Source: Elusimicrobia bacterium HGW-Elusimicrobia-1 (lineage in GTDB: Bacteria > Elusimicrobiota > Endomicrobiia > PHAN01). Taken from it: DNA of 53,695 nt. Below are positions 9,764-18,506 of the stretch, in pieces. The position numbers were made by a program, and so were the translations under genes. The first letter of the stretch is position 1, and each line of letters starts with the position of its first letter. The notes below the pieces were generated by a model that was not told the DNA's origin, ran no database searches, and worked only from the letters and a program-made list of their open reading frames with translations. The stretch covers positions 1 to 53,695 of the forward strand of contig PHAN01000021.1 in NCBI GenBank assembly GCA_002841695.1. Direction: 5' to 3'.

Positions 9764-11090
9764 AAACCCAGTCGGCGGCGGCAACGGCTTCGTCTATCGC
9801 GCCCGTCAGCCGCGCTGACGATTTTTCGTCCATATTCAGGGCGCCGCGGCGCAGGGCGTCGCGCATATTTTTAAGCTCTCTCAGCGCCTCCCTGCGGACT
9901 TTCGGCGAAGGATCGCGCCAGAGCGAGATGAGCATATCGAGAGTTTCGGGGAATGCCAGGCGGGAAAGCGCCCGGGCTATATTGGAGCGTATAAGCGGGT
10001 TGCCGTTTGAAACCATCTCCCTCAAAAAACTCATACAACCCGAACCCGATACCGAGTGAAGTTCTTTCGCCTGCGCCGCTATTCTCTCCCTGGCGGCTTC
10101 AAGAGCCGCCGAAGAATCCTCGTCGATATAAGTGGCGTCGCCTATCTTTTCTAAGACCTTGGCCCGATGTCCGTGCAGAACGGAGGTCTGCTTGCTCGAC
10201 GGTGAAAACGCGCCGCTCCTGAAGAGTTCCTCCAGCTGCTTTTGCCTTATATCCAGCGCCATTCCTAATTGTTCTTCGTAACGTTTATTCTTGGCATTTT
10301 TTTCTTCCTTTAATTCGGCGACGACACGCTCGGCTGTTTCCCTCTCGTATTTCAACGCCTCTTTTGTTTTTTCCAGTTCCATCATCTTCGTCTGCGACGC
10401 GGCCTTAAGTTTTTCGTTATCTTCCCCGGCGTCCGACAAAAGCGACGAATATTTTTTCATTTTTTTGACGAAAACAAGCCAGAATATCGCGTTGCCCGCA
10501 AGCGAAAACGCCGCTACCGCCGCAAATAGCGCGGCGACGTATACAACCGGCGAACGGCCTTCCGCGGACACGGGCGCGGCAACACGCTCGACGACATAAA
10601 CGGGAGGAGGCGGCGATTTCGGTGTTTGCGCGACTGTGGCGGACGGCGCGGCGGCGGCCGCCGGACGCGTTTTGGCCGGAGCGGCCGCGAAAGCGCGTTC
10701 CATTATGTTTTTTGTGACGTCGTACAAATTGGAGATTTTGCCGTCCGACGGATTGTAAGCGCGCGCCTTTTCCAGATAAGCCAGAGCTTTTTTGTAATCG
10801 CGCACGTTATGCGACTCCTGAGCCGCCTCGTAAAATATCCTGGCCGCGAATTCGGAAAGCTTGTGGTTGGACGGGTCGGAGGATACGGCTTTTTCCGCGT
10901 TGACCGCGGCCGAGTCAAGATCCCCCTGTATGTATTTTTCCGTCGCCGCGTTAAAATATATCGCGGATTCCGTCTCGCCCTCCGTTGCCTGCGCCGCGGC
11001 TGCCCGCGGCAAAGCCGAGACCGACAGCGCCAGCGCCGCGGCAAAAGCCATTCGCAGCCGCACGGCAAAACCGTCTCTGATATTTTTCAT
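9759..11090 (-). CDS. Membrane protein with periplasmic TPR-like, coiled-coil and HEAT-like regions
   Basis: I do not recognise this 443-residue protein as a named family. It begins with a signal-like segment ending near ALPRAAAAQA (residue 35). Next come TPR-like helices (about 40-135), a Pro/Ala-rich linker and a transmembrane helix (about 182-208, followed by VKKMKK). A long charged coiled coil spans about 212-292, and HEAT-like helices span about 352-412 (NPLIRSNIARALSRL, PSPKVRREALREL). The layout suggests a periplasmic TPR sensor or scaffold joined through the membrane to a cytoplasmic coiled-coil/HEAT module. It is last in the signalling/surface locus and overlaps the PorV-like gene by ATGA. 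A structural or signal-coupling role for that locus is an inference. Confidence 0.7.
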   Translation of the reverse strand: MKNIRDGFAVRLRMAFAAALALSVSALPRAAAAQATEGETESAIYFNAATEKYIQGDLDSAAVNAEKAVSSDPSNHKLSEFAARIFYEAAQESHNVRDYKKALAYLEKARAYNPSDGKISNLYDVTKNIMERAFAAAPAKTRPAAAAAPSATVAQTPKSPPPPVYVVERVAAPVSAEGRSPVVYVAALFAAVAAFSLAGNAIFWLVFVKKMKKYSSLLSDAGEDNEKLKAASQTKMMELEKTKEALKYERETAERVVAELKEEKNAKNKRYEEQLGMALDIRQKQLEELFRSGAFSPSSKQTSVLHGHRAKVLEKIGDATYIDEDSSAALEAARERIAAQAKELHSVSGSGCMSFLREMVSNGNPLIRSNIARALSRLAFPETLDMLISLWRDPSPKVRREALRELKNMRDALRRGALNMDEKSSARLTGAIDEAVAAADWVF

Positions 11091-12535
11091 TTTGCCTCCA
11101 TATCCATAACCGTCTGCACGCGCTTAAGAAATCCCAGCGCCTCGGAATTGGTCGGTTGAATTTTTATCGCCTCGTAAAGTTCGCCCTTGGCGTCATTGTA
11201 TTTTTTTTCCGCGACGTACATCCTGGCGCGGGCAAGATACGCGTACACCCGCGCCTTTTCGTGGTCGGGACGGACATCAATTATCCACAGGGCGTTTTCG
11301 ACCACGCTCTCATACCGGCCGTTTTTATAATCCGTTTCTATCTCGAGTATTTTTCTTTTTATAATAACCTCGCTCGTAATGGCTTTGATCTCGGCCATAA
11401 GGCGTTTCGCATCTTCGTTGGACGGTTCAATTTTTAATATTTCCGAGAGTTTGCCTTCGGCGCGGGCGTATTTTTTTTCGCCGAAGTCCCTCGATGCCGA
11501 TAAGTAAATCGCCGATATCTTTCTTTCTTTGGCCAGTCGGGCGCGCTCATCGGCGAGCAACTTTCTTTCAAGATTCGCCCTGGTCGAGGCGGCGGCCGAC
11601 GCTGCTCTCAAATTTTGGAATTCCTCTTCCGCGCGCAATTCCGCCGCCGACGGCTCCAGCGAAAACCTGCTTGTCACGGTAAAGGCGTGGACAATGCCCA
11701 GCGGGTGATAAAACATGCCGTAATCGAACGCCGCCCGACGGAAATCAAGCCCGAAACCGGCAGACACCGACTTTCTGTTGGCGCCGGCGCGCCACGTGAT
11801 TCCCCGCGGATATTCGCATTCTATGCCGGCAAACCATTTGAGCGCGGAATATTGCCAAAACAATCCCTGATACAGCAAATCGACGCTGACGGCGACGCGG
11901 CGAAAAGCAAAATATTGTTTGATACCCCCGCGCAGCGAAGGTCTTACGGCGTCGGCGCCCAGCGCCGACGGGACAACGCTTACGACGGCCAGGCCCGCTT
12001 CGGAATCTTTATTGCGTATCACAAATCCCGCGTCAAGCGTGCCGGCCGATACGGAATAGTCGGCGATTCTTTTGGCGTAATATTTTATCGCGGCGCCGGC
12101 GTAGAAACCTTCAAACAGGGCGGCAGAGTAACCCGCCGACATACCCGTCTCGGACGCGCCGAACGCTCCGGTGTCCTCGCCAAGTTCGTTTGTGCCGGCT
12201 ATGTCTTCAACGCTTACAGCCGAAACCGCGGCCCAGAGTGTTCTGTGGTTTTCAAGAGGCAGCGCGTAGGAAGCATTATAACAATTGACACCTTCAAAAA
12301 GCGGCGCGAATGTCAGGGAAATTTCTTCCCTGTACCGCGACGAAAATCCGGCCGGATTGAAATATTCAAAACCTACGCCGCCTGCGCCCGTCTGCGCAGC
12401 GGTCCGTCCCGAAGTTTCAAAATTGTCAAGCGCGTAGCCGGACGTTCCCCTGTCCTGGAACCAGGCCCCGGATTTGCGGGAACACGTCAATAGTGCAAGC
12501 GCTGCCAGAAAAACGGCGGCGCGCGGGTTTTTCAT
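11087..12535 (-). CDS. PorV/PorQ-type outer-membrane protein fused to C-terminal TPRs
   Basis: The first 300 residues, after a signal peptide ending near SGAWF, resemble the PorV/PorQ family of FadL-like barrels. They include the early GGVGFEYFNPAGFSS motif, alternating beta-strand segments and the late AGANRKSVSAGFGLDFRRAAFDYGMFYHPLG region. In Bacteroidetes PorV helps deliver type IX cargo to the surface. Residues about 300-340 are a charged helix, and 345-480 contain three TPR-like repeats (ARAEGKLSEILKIEPSNEDAK, NDAKGELYEAIKIQPTNSEAL), an unusual addition. It overlaps the receiver gene upstream and the coiled-coil gene downstream by four bases each. The cargo could be the kelch/FlgD-type protein of the same operon; this is an inference. 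Confidence 0.75.
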   Translation of the reverse strand: MKNPRAAVFLAALALLTCSRKSGAWFQDRGTSGYALDNFETSGRTAAQTGAGGVGFEYFNPAGFSSRYREEISLTFAPLFEGVNCYNASYALPLENHRTLWAAVSAVSVEDIAGTNELGEDTGAFGASETGMSAGYSAALFEGFYAGAAIKYYAKRIADYSVSAGTLDAGFVIRNKDSEAGLAVVSVVPSALGADAVRPSLRGGIKQYFAFRRVAVSVDLLYQGLFWQYSALKWFAGIECEYPRGITWRAGANRKSVSAGFGLDFRRAAFDYGMFYHPLGIVHAFTVTSRFSLEPSAAELRAEEEFQNLRAASAAASTRANLERKLLADERARLAKERKISAIYLSASRDFGEKKYARAEGKLSEILKIEPSNEDAKRLMAEIKAITSEVIIKRKILEIETDYKNGRYESVVENALWIIDVRPDHEKARVYAYLARARMYVAEKKYNDAKGELYEAIKIQPTNSEALGFLKRVQTVMDMEAK

Positions 12536-12900
12536 TTTTTAGTCACTTCCGATATCTTTTCCAGCAGCACGGATATCGGGAACGGTTTTTCCAGATACGC
12601 GGCTACGTTAAACTCGCTCTTGCTCTGCAAAAGTTCTTTCATTTTGGCGTGGGCGGTTATTACTATTACCGGAAGCGACGAGGCCGACGGCATTTCATTG
12701 AGACGGGCGCCGAATTCTCTGCCGTCCATTTTAGGCAGCATCAGATCCAAAACCACGACGTCGGGCGCGAAAGAAGAGAGTTTTTCGAGCGCGTCGACGC
12801 CGTCGCCGGCGGTCTCTACGGTGTGCCCCGATTTCAGCAGAGCCATTTCGATAATTTCGGCAATATCCTTTTCGTCCTCGACCACAAGTATTTTCGACAT
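12532..12900 (-). CDS. Single-domain response regulator (CheY-like)
   Basis: This is a 122-residue receiver domain with no output domain. Asp9 in VVEDE, phosphoacceptor Asp52 in VVLDLMLPKMDG, Thr82 and Lys105 in EKPFP form the full active site. I chose the ATG at 12900, which has GGAGG four bases upstream, rather than the longer frame from 12930. It lies between the kelch protein and the PorV-like gene and overlaps the latter by ATGA. It probably acts as a phosphate carrier or protein-interaction switch for the kinases encoded upstream in the same direction. Confidence 0.93.
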   Translation of the reverse strand: MSKILVVEDEKDIAEIIEMALLKSGHTVETAGDGVDALEKLSSFAPDVVVLDLMLPKMDGREFGARLNEMPSASSLPVIVITAHAKMKELLQSKSEFNVAAYLEKPFPISVLLEKISEVTKK

Positions 12901-12930
12901 AAATCCTCCCTGCGCGGCAATCGCCGACAT

Positions 12931-15900
12931 TTATCTTTTTATAACGGCCAGTTTTTTTCTGCGATTTTGTCCCCCTGCCGTAATTTCCAGAATATAAACT
13001 CCCGACGCGACAATCATACCTTCGTCGTTTTTGCCGTCCCACAATATTTCATTGACATATCCTGACGACTGGCGCATTGCCCCGTTCGAGCCGGCGGAAT
13101 ACCTCCGGCGGGTCACCAGATCCCCCGTAAGCGTGTAAATATTAATCTCTACGTCTGTCTCTACGCTGAGGGTGTAAATTATTTTCGTCTTTTCCTTGAC
13201 GGGGTCGAAAGGATTGGGATAGTTGGCGGGCGCCATCAGCCCGTAAGCCGGAGCGAGCGCCGCCACAACCGATATATACCCGACGCCATAAAGCACGGAA
13301 CGCAAACGCCCGTCGCCCACCGACGGTAAATCCCGCGCTAAAATCCATTTTGACGATGTTTCGTCGAGAAGCGCTATCCTGGCGTTTTTTTCCACGCTCA
13401 AAATCGAATCGCTCAGGTGCGCCCTTCTCGGAGCGGCAAACGCTCCGCCGGCCGAAGAATGCCCCGAGTCGTCCATCGCGGACGAATAGTCGTAAGTAAC
13501 TTCCAATTCGACTTCTCCCGCCGCCGGCAATTCGTTCATATCCGCGTCAAAAAAACCGATTTGGTAAATTTCGGCTTCGGCCAGCGCTTTGGTAAACGGG
13601 TCGCCGATGGTTTTAAGGTTGGCGGCGATGGCGGCCTCGACGGTCGACGGGTCGCGCCCGGCCACAAAAACAAACGCTTCCGCCGGAAGTCCTTTGCGCG
13701 CGCGGACCGTAAGCCGGTTGTCGTCGGTGGCGGCGCCGAACCGGTTGAGCGCGTAAAACTCGAAGGGGGCGGCGCAAAACGTCGTCTCGCCGAAGGGATC
13801 CCGCGCCGACACCCTCCAGTAATAGGTGGCATCGGGTATGATGTCCGAGGCGGACACAGGCAGCGGCGAGGCGGCCAGGCCGTCGGCGGCGACGGCCGCG
13901 GAAAAATTCGATGAAGTCGAATACTCCAGCCGATATGTTACGGCATCCTCGGGGTTTGGATCGACGGACGGCGCCCACTCAAAATAGAATCCAAGCGCGG
14001 AGCGGTATTTTTTGTCGGCGGGGGACAACAGAACGAAATGGCCGGGAGAAAGATTCAAATTATTGATTACGAAAGACCGCGGAAGCGACAAGCCGGACAA
14101 AGGCGGGTCGCCGTCGTCGGTAACTACTATCCGCGCCGAATAGAAAATGCCGTTCGGCAGCAGACGGGTATCGAGGTCGAAATAATCCGTCGAGGACGCA
14201 TAGACCCGGCCGTACGACGTTCCGCCGTCGGAGGAAATTCTTATTTCAGACGAATGTCTGTCGGCCAGGTTCGCGTCGACTATATTCCATTGAAACCGGC
14301 GGATGCCCGCAAGGACGGCGCCGGCGGACGGCGAAGAAACCGTCACGGTCGGCGACTCATTTGCGTTATTTACCGCAAACTCGCCGCTCACGGTCGCGCT
14401 CGAGGAGCCGAACGGCTCGTCGACGGCGGTAACCATAAGCGAATAAACTCCGTTCCGCAGACGGCGGGTGCTTAAAATATAATAAGTGGAAGATTTAGGC
14501 AGCGCCGAGGCGGTAAGCTCCGTTGCGAAACTTGACGCGCCGTCGGACGAGGCGAATATTCTGTGCGTGTAGTCGTCGTTCTCGGGATCCGACGACGTCC
14601 ACGATACGGAAACATCGCCCGAGACGGTTCCGGACGGCGATGCGCTCAGCGCCACCAGAGGCGGACGGTTTGTCGCCGCCGACGGCGATACGCCAGAAAT
14701 CGGGCCGAGGTTCCGCGCTCCGTCGCGCAGCCGCGCGTTGAAGTAATACGTCGAGGCGGCGGCGAGACCGGTTATGTCGATGTTAAGCGATGTCCCCGCC
14801 GGCATATTCGTTATGGCGACCGTCTTTGAGCCGGTCGCCGCGTTCCAGTCGTCTTCGGTGATTATCGGCGCGCTTGAGTATCTGACCATACAGGCGGCAT
14901 CGACAAGATTTCCCGACGCGCCATCGTCGCCCGACACTTGAAGAGAAAGAAATATCGCCCCGTTGACGTTGCCCCGCACCGCCGAGAAATCCGCCACGGC
15001 GGCCGGAGGGGTGGTGTCCACGCGGAAATCGTATGACGTAGACCACAATCCATAGTGCTGCCCGTCGGAAGCGCGGACCCGCCAATACCAATCGCCCTCG
15101 ACAAGAACCGCGCCGGGCGTGGATGTCACCGCGCTAAAACCCGCTCCGGCAATGCCCGCGCTCGAAAAAAACACCGGCGAAAACCCGGACAGCGAAGACA
15201 CTTGCATCTCATAAACGTCGACGGTATCGCCGTCGGGGTCGTCGGGACGGCTCCACGTGAAATACGGCGACGTCAAGCCGACTCTTTTGCCGGATACGGG
15301 ATACGACGAAACCGGCGCATAGGGCGGACGGTTGTAAACCAGTATTATTTCATCCACCGACGGGGACACCGGCGGCCTATCGGACGACATCCTGCATTTT
15401 ATTTTTATGTTGGGTTTGTTTCTCCAGTATGAGAGGTCGATATCCACGGGAGAGCCGTTGTAAACAAAAAACTGACCCGGATCGCCGCCCGGTCCGGCGA
15501 AATCGGTCCAGGCGACGCCGTCCGACGACGCCGCTATCTGAAAATCGCGCACGGTGCCGGATGGCGCCGGCGGCGGGGAAATGTCGAGCGTGAGCCATCT
15601 TATCCCCGTCGGCGTGAACTCGGATATTACATTGCTGACAAACGAGCCCGACGAGGCCGCCACGTATTTCCACGTATCGTTGCCGGGCGCTTCCGGGCCC
15701 GTGCCGCCGAATATCAAATTATACCCGCAATACGCCATTGCGGCTCCGTAACGGGCCGCGGGCGCGGCGTCGAGCGGAGCCGCGTTCCCCCATTGATTGG
15801 CGCGGACGCTGTAAGCCCATATTTCAGCGGAAACATACGGCGCGCCGTCAATCTGTCCGCCGAACAAAACCGCGCGATTCAAAAAACCGTCCCAGACAAA

Positions 15901-16809
15901 TCCGTGATACTGCCGCGAAACCGGCCTTACGGCGGGCGGCGGCATTTGCGTCCAGCTCGACGCTCCATAGGAGTAGTGCCAAGTATCGTCAAGTTTTGCT
16001 CCCGCGGAATTCGCCCCGCCAAAAAGTATGAGCGTGTCGGCGGACGGGTCATAGACCATGGCGGACGCCGCACGGGCCGTGGGAGTTGAAACCTGCTCAA
16101 CGTAATTCCATTGCTGCGCGGCGACATCGTAATACCACAAGTCCCTGTGCGTGACGTTGTCTTCGGACTGTCCGCCGAAAATGTAGACCCTGTTTCTTGC
16201 CGTGTCAAACGCCGAGGCGCAATGCGCCCGGGAAGATGGCTCCACGGAAAAAAACAGACGCTGCCACGAATTGGCGGCAACGTCGTATAGGTGCGTATCG
16301 CCCAGAAACGATCCTCCGTCGAGCCCGCCGAACACAAGGAAAGCGTCGGCGCCCGCCGCAACGGCCGTATGCGCGTACCTGGCCGACGGCGAGGCCGCGG
16401 CGCTGCGCTGCGTCCATTTGACTTCTGACGGGTCGTAGAGCCAAAAATCGTTCAGGCCCGACGGGTTGGCGGAATTCCTTCCGCCGTGCAAAAAAACCGC
16501 TCCGCCCGCCGCGGCAGGCGGAGCCGCCGCGGCGGCGTAATATCGCGCGGAAGGCCCCGATATGACGAACTGCGTCCACCTGTTTTCCATTGACAGTGAA
16601 GCCGCTTCGCCGGAGCCGGTGACCACCACGTTATCCTTCTGAAAGAAAGAAAACTCGGTATCCGTAGAGAATGTTTTTGTGGACGCGGCGAATGCCTCAG
16701 AGCGCAGAAAAGTCGGCGACAGCGCGGCAATGGCCGTCGACAGCAATAGAACGATGAAAGGGTTATGCCTCATCGGTCGCACCTGTCGGAGATTCCGCGG
16801 AACAATCAC
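12931..16809 (-). CDS. Secreted kelch-propeller / FN3-like / FlgD-type C-terminal domain protein
   Basis: This is a 1292-residue exported protein. After a signal peptide (from MRHNPFIVLLLS, ending near SEAFAA) there are six kelch motifs (about residues 88-385), each with a FGG or HGG turn and a W six to ten residues after a DxxxYD element, enough for one full propeller. A discoidin-like beta region and several FN3/Ig-like modules follow (about 390-1030). The end carries NYPNPFDP and a FlgD-Ig-like segment (IYTLTGDLV, WDGKNDEGMIVASGVYIL), which serves as a sorting or anchoring domain in type IX-type secretion. The GTG at 16809 overlaps the upstream receiver stop (GTGA). An ATG at 16773 behind CAGGTG is an alternative that gives a cleaner signal peptide. 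It may be a surface adhesin or glycan-binding protein; no catalytic site is evident. Confidence 0.82.
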   Translation of the reverse strand: MIVPRNLRQVRPMRHNPFIVLLLSTAIAALSPTFLRSEAFAASTKTFSTDTEFSFFQKDNVVVTGSGEAASLSMENRWTQFVISGPSARYYAAAAAPPAAAGGAVFLHGGRNSANPSGLNDFWLYDPSEVKWTQRSAAASPSARYAHTAVAAGADAFLVFGGLDGGSFLGDTHLYDVAANSWQRLFFSVEPSSRAHCASAFDTARNRVYIFGGQSEDNVTHRDLWYYDVAAQQWNYVEQVSTPTARAASAMVYDPSADTLILFGGANSAGAKLDDTWHYSYGASSWTQMPPPAVRPVSRQYHGFVWDGFLNRAVLFGGQIDGAPYVSAEIWAYSVRANQWGNAAPLDAAPAARYGAAMAYCGYNLIFGGTGPEAPGNDTWKYVAASSGSFVSNVISEFTPTGIRWLTLDISPPPAPSGTVRDFQIAASSDGVAWTDFAGPGGDPGQFFVYNGSPVDIDLSYWRNKPNIKIKCRMSSDRPPVSPSVDEIILVYNRPPYAPVSSYPVSGKRVGLTSPYFTWSRPDDPDGDTVDVYEMQVSSLSGFSPVFFSSAGIAGAGFSAVTSTPGAVLVEGDWYWRVRASDGQHYGLWSTSYDFRVDTTPPAAVADFSAVRGNVNGAIFLSLQVSGDDGASGNLVDAACMVRYSSAPIITEDDWNAATGSKTVAITNMPAGTSLNIDITGLAAASTYYFNARLRDGARNLGPISGVSPSAATNRPPLVALSASPSGTVSGDVSVSWTSSDPENDDYTHRIFASSDGASSFATELTASALPKSSTYYILSTRRLRNGVYSLMVTAVDEPFGSSSATVSGEFAVNNANESPTVTVSSPSAGAVLAGIRRFQWNIVDANLADRHSSEIRISSDGGTSYGRVYASSTDYFDLDTRLLPNGIFYSARIVVTDDGDPPLSGLSLPRSFVINNLNLSPGHFVLLSPADKKYRSALGFYFEWAPSVDPNPEDAVTYRLEYSTSSNFSAAVAADGLAASPLPVSASDIIPDATYYWRVSARDPFGETTFCAAPFEFYALNRFGAATDDNRLTVRARKGLPAEAFVFVAGRDPSTVEAAIAANLKTIGDPFTKALAEAEIYQIGFFDADMNELPAAGEVELEVTYDYSSAMDDSGHSSAGGAFAAPRRAHLSDSILSVEKNARIALLDETSSKWILARDLPSVGDGRLRSVLYGVGYISVVAALAPAYGLMAPANYPNPFDPVKEKTKIIYTLSVETDVEINIYTLTGDLVTRRRYSAGSNGAMRQSSGYVNEILWDGKNDEGMIVASGVYILEITAGGQNRRKKLAVIKR

Positions 16810-17177
16810 TCGAGCAACTTGGCGAGTATCGCCGTGCGCAAATATTTAAGGTCGAAGGGCTTGAATATACAGTCGTACGCCCCCATGCGAAACGCGTTTA
16901 CCACTTTATCCGCGTCGCGGTACGCCGTAATCATTATGACGTTAATACCGGGCTTGATTTCCTTGATTTTCTTAAGCGCTTCTATGCCGTCCATCCCCGG
17001 CATCGCAAGATCCAGAAGAACAAGATCGACGGGAAACTCCCTGACCTTTTCCACCGCCTGCTCGCCCCTGTTGGCGGTATAAACCCTGAAACCTTCTTGC
17101 GACAGGAATTCTCCGAGCACAAGCACAATATCGGACTCGTCGTCGACTACCAAAATACCGCTTTTTTTCTCCGGCAT
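16806..17177 (-). CDS. Single-domain response regulator (CheY-like)
   Basis: This is a 123-residue receiver-only protein. Asp12/Asp13 in VVDDE, phosphoacceptor Asp56 in LLDLAMPGMDG, Thr84 and Lys106 in FKPF are all present. The ATG at 17177 has a perfect AAGGAGGT seven bases upstream, which decides the start over the in-frame codon at 17207. It precedes and overlaps the kelch-protein gene by GTGA, so the two are probably translated together. Its sequence differs clearly from the second receiver at 12532-12900, so they are not recent duplicates. Confidence 0.93.
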   Translation of the reverse strand: MPEKKSGILVVDDESDIVLVLGEFLSQEGFRVYTANRGEQAVEKVREFPVDLVLLDLAMPGMDGIEALKKIKEIKPGINVIMITAYRDADKVVNAFRMGAYDCIFKPFDLKYLRTAILAKLLE

Positions 17178-17298
17178 ACTCTCAACCTCCTTTATTATTT
17201 TCCGCAAAGAGCCCGTCTCGAAACTATTTTCCCGTCGGAGAATTCAGGGTCTGAAATATTTTTGCCCTCCTGCCGTCCCCGACGATACTTTTATTTCA

Positions 17299-17354
17299 CC
17301 CTCACCTGCCCTTCGGGCTTCCTCTCCCCTCGATGGAGAGGATTGAGGTGAGGG
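17299..17354. repeat. Branched palindromic intergenic repeat
   Basis: CCCTCACCT (17299-17307) and AGGTGAGGG (17346-17354) form a 9-bp outer stem. Inside are two smaller stems: GCCC-TTC-GGGC and CCTCTCC paired with GGAGAGG. The cloverleaf-like layout resembles dispersed palindromic repeats found in many bacterial intergenic regions. It occupies the 195-bp gap between the receiver-kinase gene and the receiver gene and could attenuate transcription there. Nothing else is seen in this gap. Confidence 0.7.
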
Positions 17355-17372
17355 GGTAAGTTTTGTGACCGG

Positions 17373-18488
17373 CTATACCGGCAGCGTAAACGACACCGTC
17401 GTGCCTCGGCCGAGGCCCGCAGATTCGGCGCTGATTTTCCCGCCGTGAAGTTCCACTATTTTTTTTGCTATCGAAAGCCCCAGCCCGAAGCCGCCGGCGT
17501 CGCGCTTCATCGACTGGTCCACCCTGAAAAACTGTTCGAATATTTTTTCCATATTCTCGGAGGCCACGCCTATGCCATCGTCGGTTACACTCATAATAAC
17601 TTCGTCCTCGGACATCCCCGACAATGCCACCGTGACCTTTCCGCCCGGGCGGTTGTATTTTATGGCGTTGGTCATAAGATTGGTTACGACCCTTTTTATC
17701 TGCTCGCGATCAAAGCTGGCGACGGCATCCGCCGCCGGCGGGATTATTTCGACGCCTTTGGCCTCCGCTATGGGACGGATTTCAGCGATAACTTCGTCCG
17801 TAACCGAGGCCAGCGAAACCGTGGTTTTTTTGATATCCGCCCTGCCGGCCTCCATACGGGCAAAGTCCAGAATATCTTCCACCAGCGATTTCATTTTTCG
17901 CGCCTGCCTGTCGATAATACCCAGGAATTTTTTCATGTCGCCGTCGGATGCCCGACGGACCGCGACACGCCGGTCGCCATCCGCGGGTGTCTGCATCCCC
18001 AAAAGTTCTATCGCCCCCGAAATGGCCATAAGAGGAGTTTTAAGTTCGTGCGTAACCGTGGAGATAAACTCGTCCTTGAGGCGATCCATTTCCTCCAGGG
18101 AAACGAGCCGCGACTTCAGTTCGCCTATGGCAACCGCCTTTTCAAGCGTGGCCAGCATTTCACCTGTCTCAAAGGGCTTTATAAGATAATCGACGGCGCC
18201 CTTGCGCAAACACTCCACGGCTGTATCTATGGTGGCGTGCGCCGTCATAACTATAACTTCGGCGGAAACACCGGCGGACTTTATTTTTTCCAACAGTTCC
18301 ATTCCGCTCATATCGGGCATACGCAAATCCGTAATGATGACATCATACGGCTCACGCAAAATTTTTTCGAGCGCCAGGTCGGCGCCGGTGCTCGACGAAG
18401 CGTCGTAACCGTTCTTAACGAGAACTTTTTCAATAAACTTTACTATTTCCGCTTCGTCGTCTACGACAAATATTTTTTTGGGTTTCAT
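17373..18488 (-). CDS. Receiver-histidine kinase (REC-HisKA-HATPase)
   Basis: This is a 371-residue cytoplasmic protein with an N-terminal receiver domain (phosphoacceptor Asp54 in IITDLRMPDMSG, Lys in IKPFE). A short coiled linker leads to a HisKA domain with His147 in FISTVTHELKTP. The catalytic ATPase domain has an N box NLMTNAIKYNRPGG, a DDGIGV G1 box, an FFRV F box and GGFGLGLSI. Such proteins are controlled by phosphorylation of their own receiver and extend a phosphorelay. GAGGAGA stands six bases before the ATG at 18488. It follows the PAS/GAF kinase gene, whose reading frame ends 18 bases upstream just after a poly-G run. Confidence 0.94.
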   Translation of the reverse strand: MKPKKIFVVDDEAEIVKFIEKVLVKNGYDASSSTGADLALEKILREPYDVIITDLRMPDMSGMELLEKIKSAGVSAEVIVMTAHATIDTAVECLRKGAVDYLIKPFETGEMLATLEKAVAIGELKSRLVSLEEMDRLKDEFISTVTHELKTPLMAISGAIELLGMQTPADGDRRVAVRRASDGDMKKFLGIIDRQARKMKSLVEDILDFARMEAGRADIKKTTVSLASVTDEVIAEIRPIAEAKGVEIIPPAADAVASFDREQIKRVVTNLMTNAIKYNRPGGKVTVALSGMSEDEVIMSVTDDGIGVASENMEKIFEQFFRVDQSMKRDAGGFGLGLSIAKKIVELHGGKISAESAGLGRGTTVSFTLPV

Positions 18489-18506
18489 CGTTTCTCCTCA
18501 CGCGAT

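Noticed and set aside
12931-16809. Galactose-oxidase-like enzyme
   Set aside because: Kelch blades are present, but the Cys/Tyr/His copper site of galactose oxidase is not visible, so a binding role is more likely.
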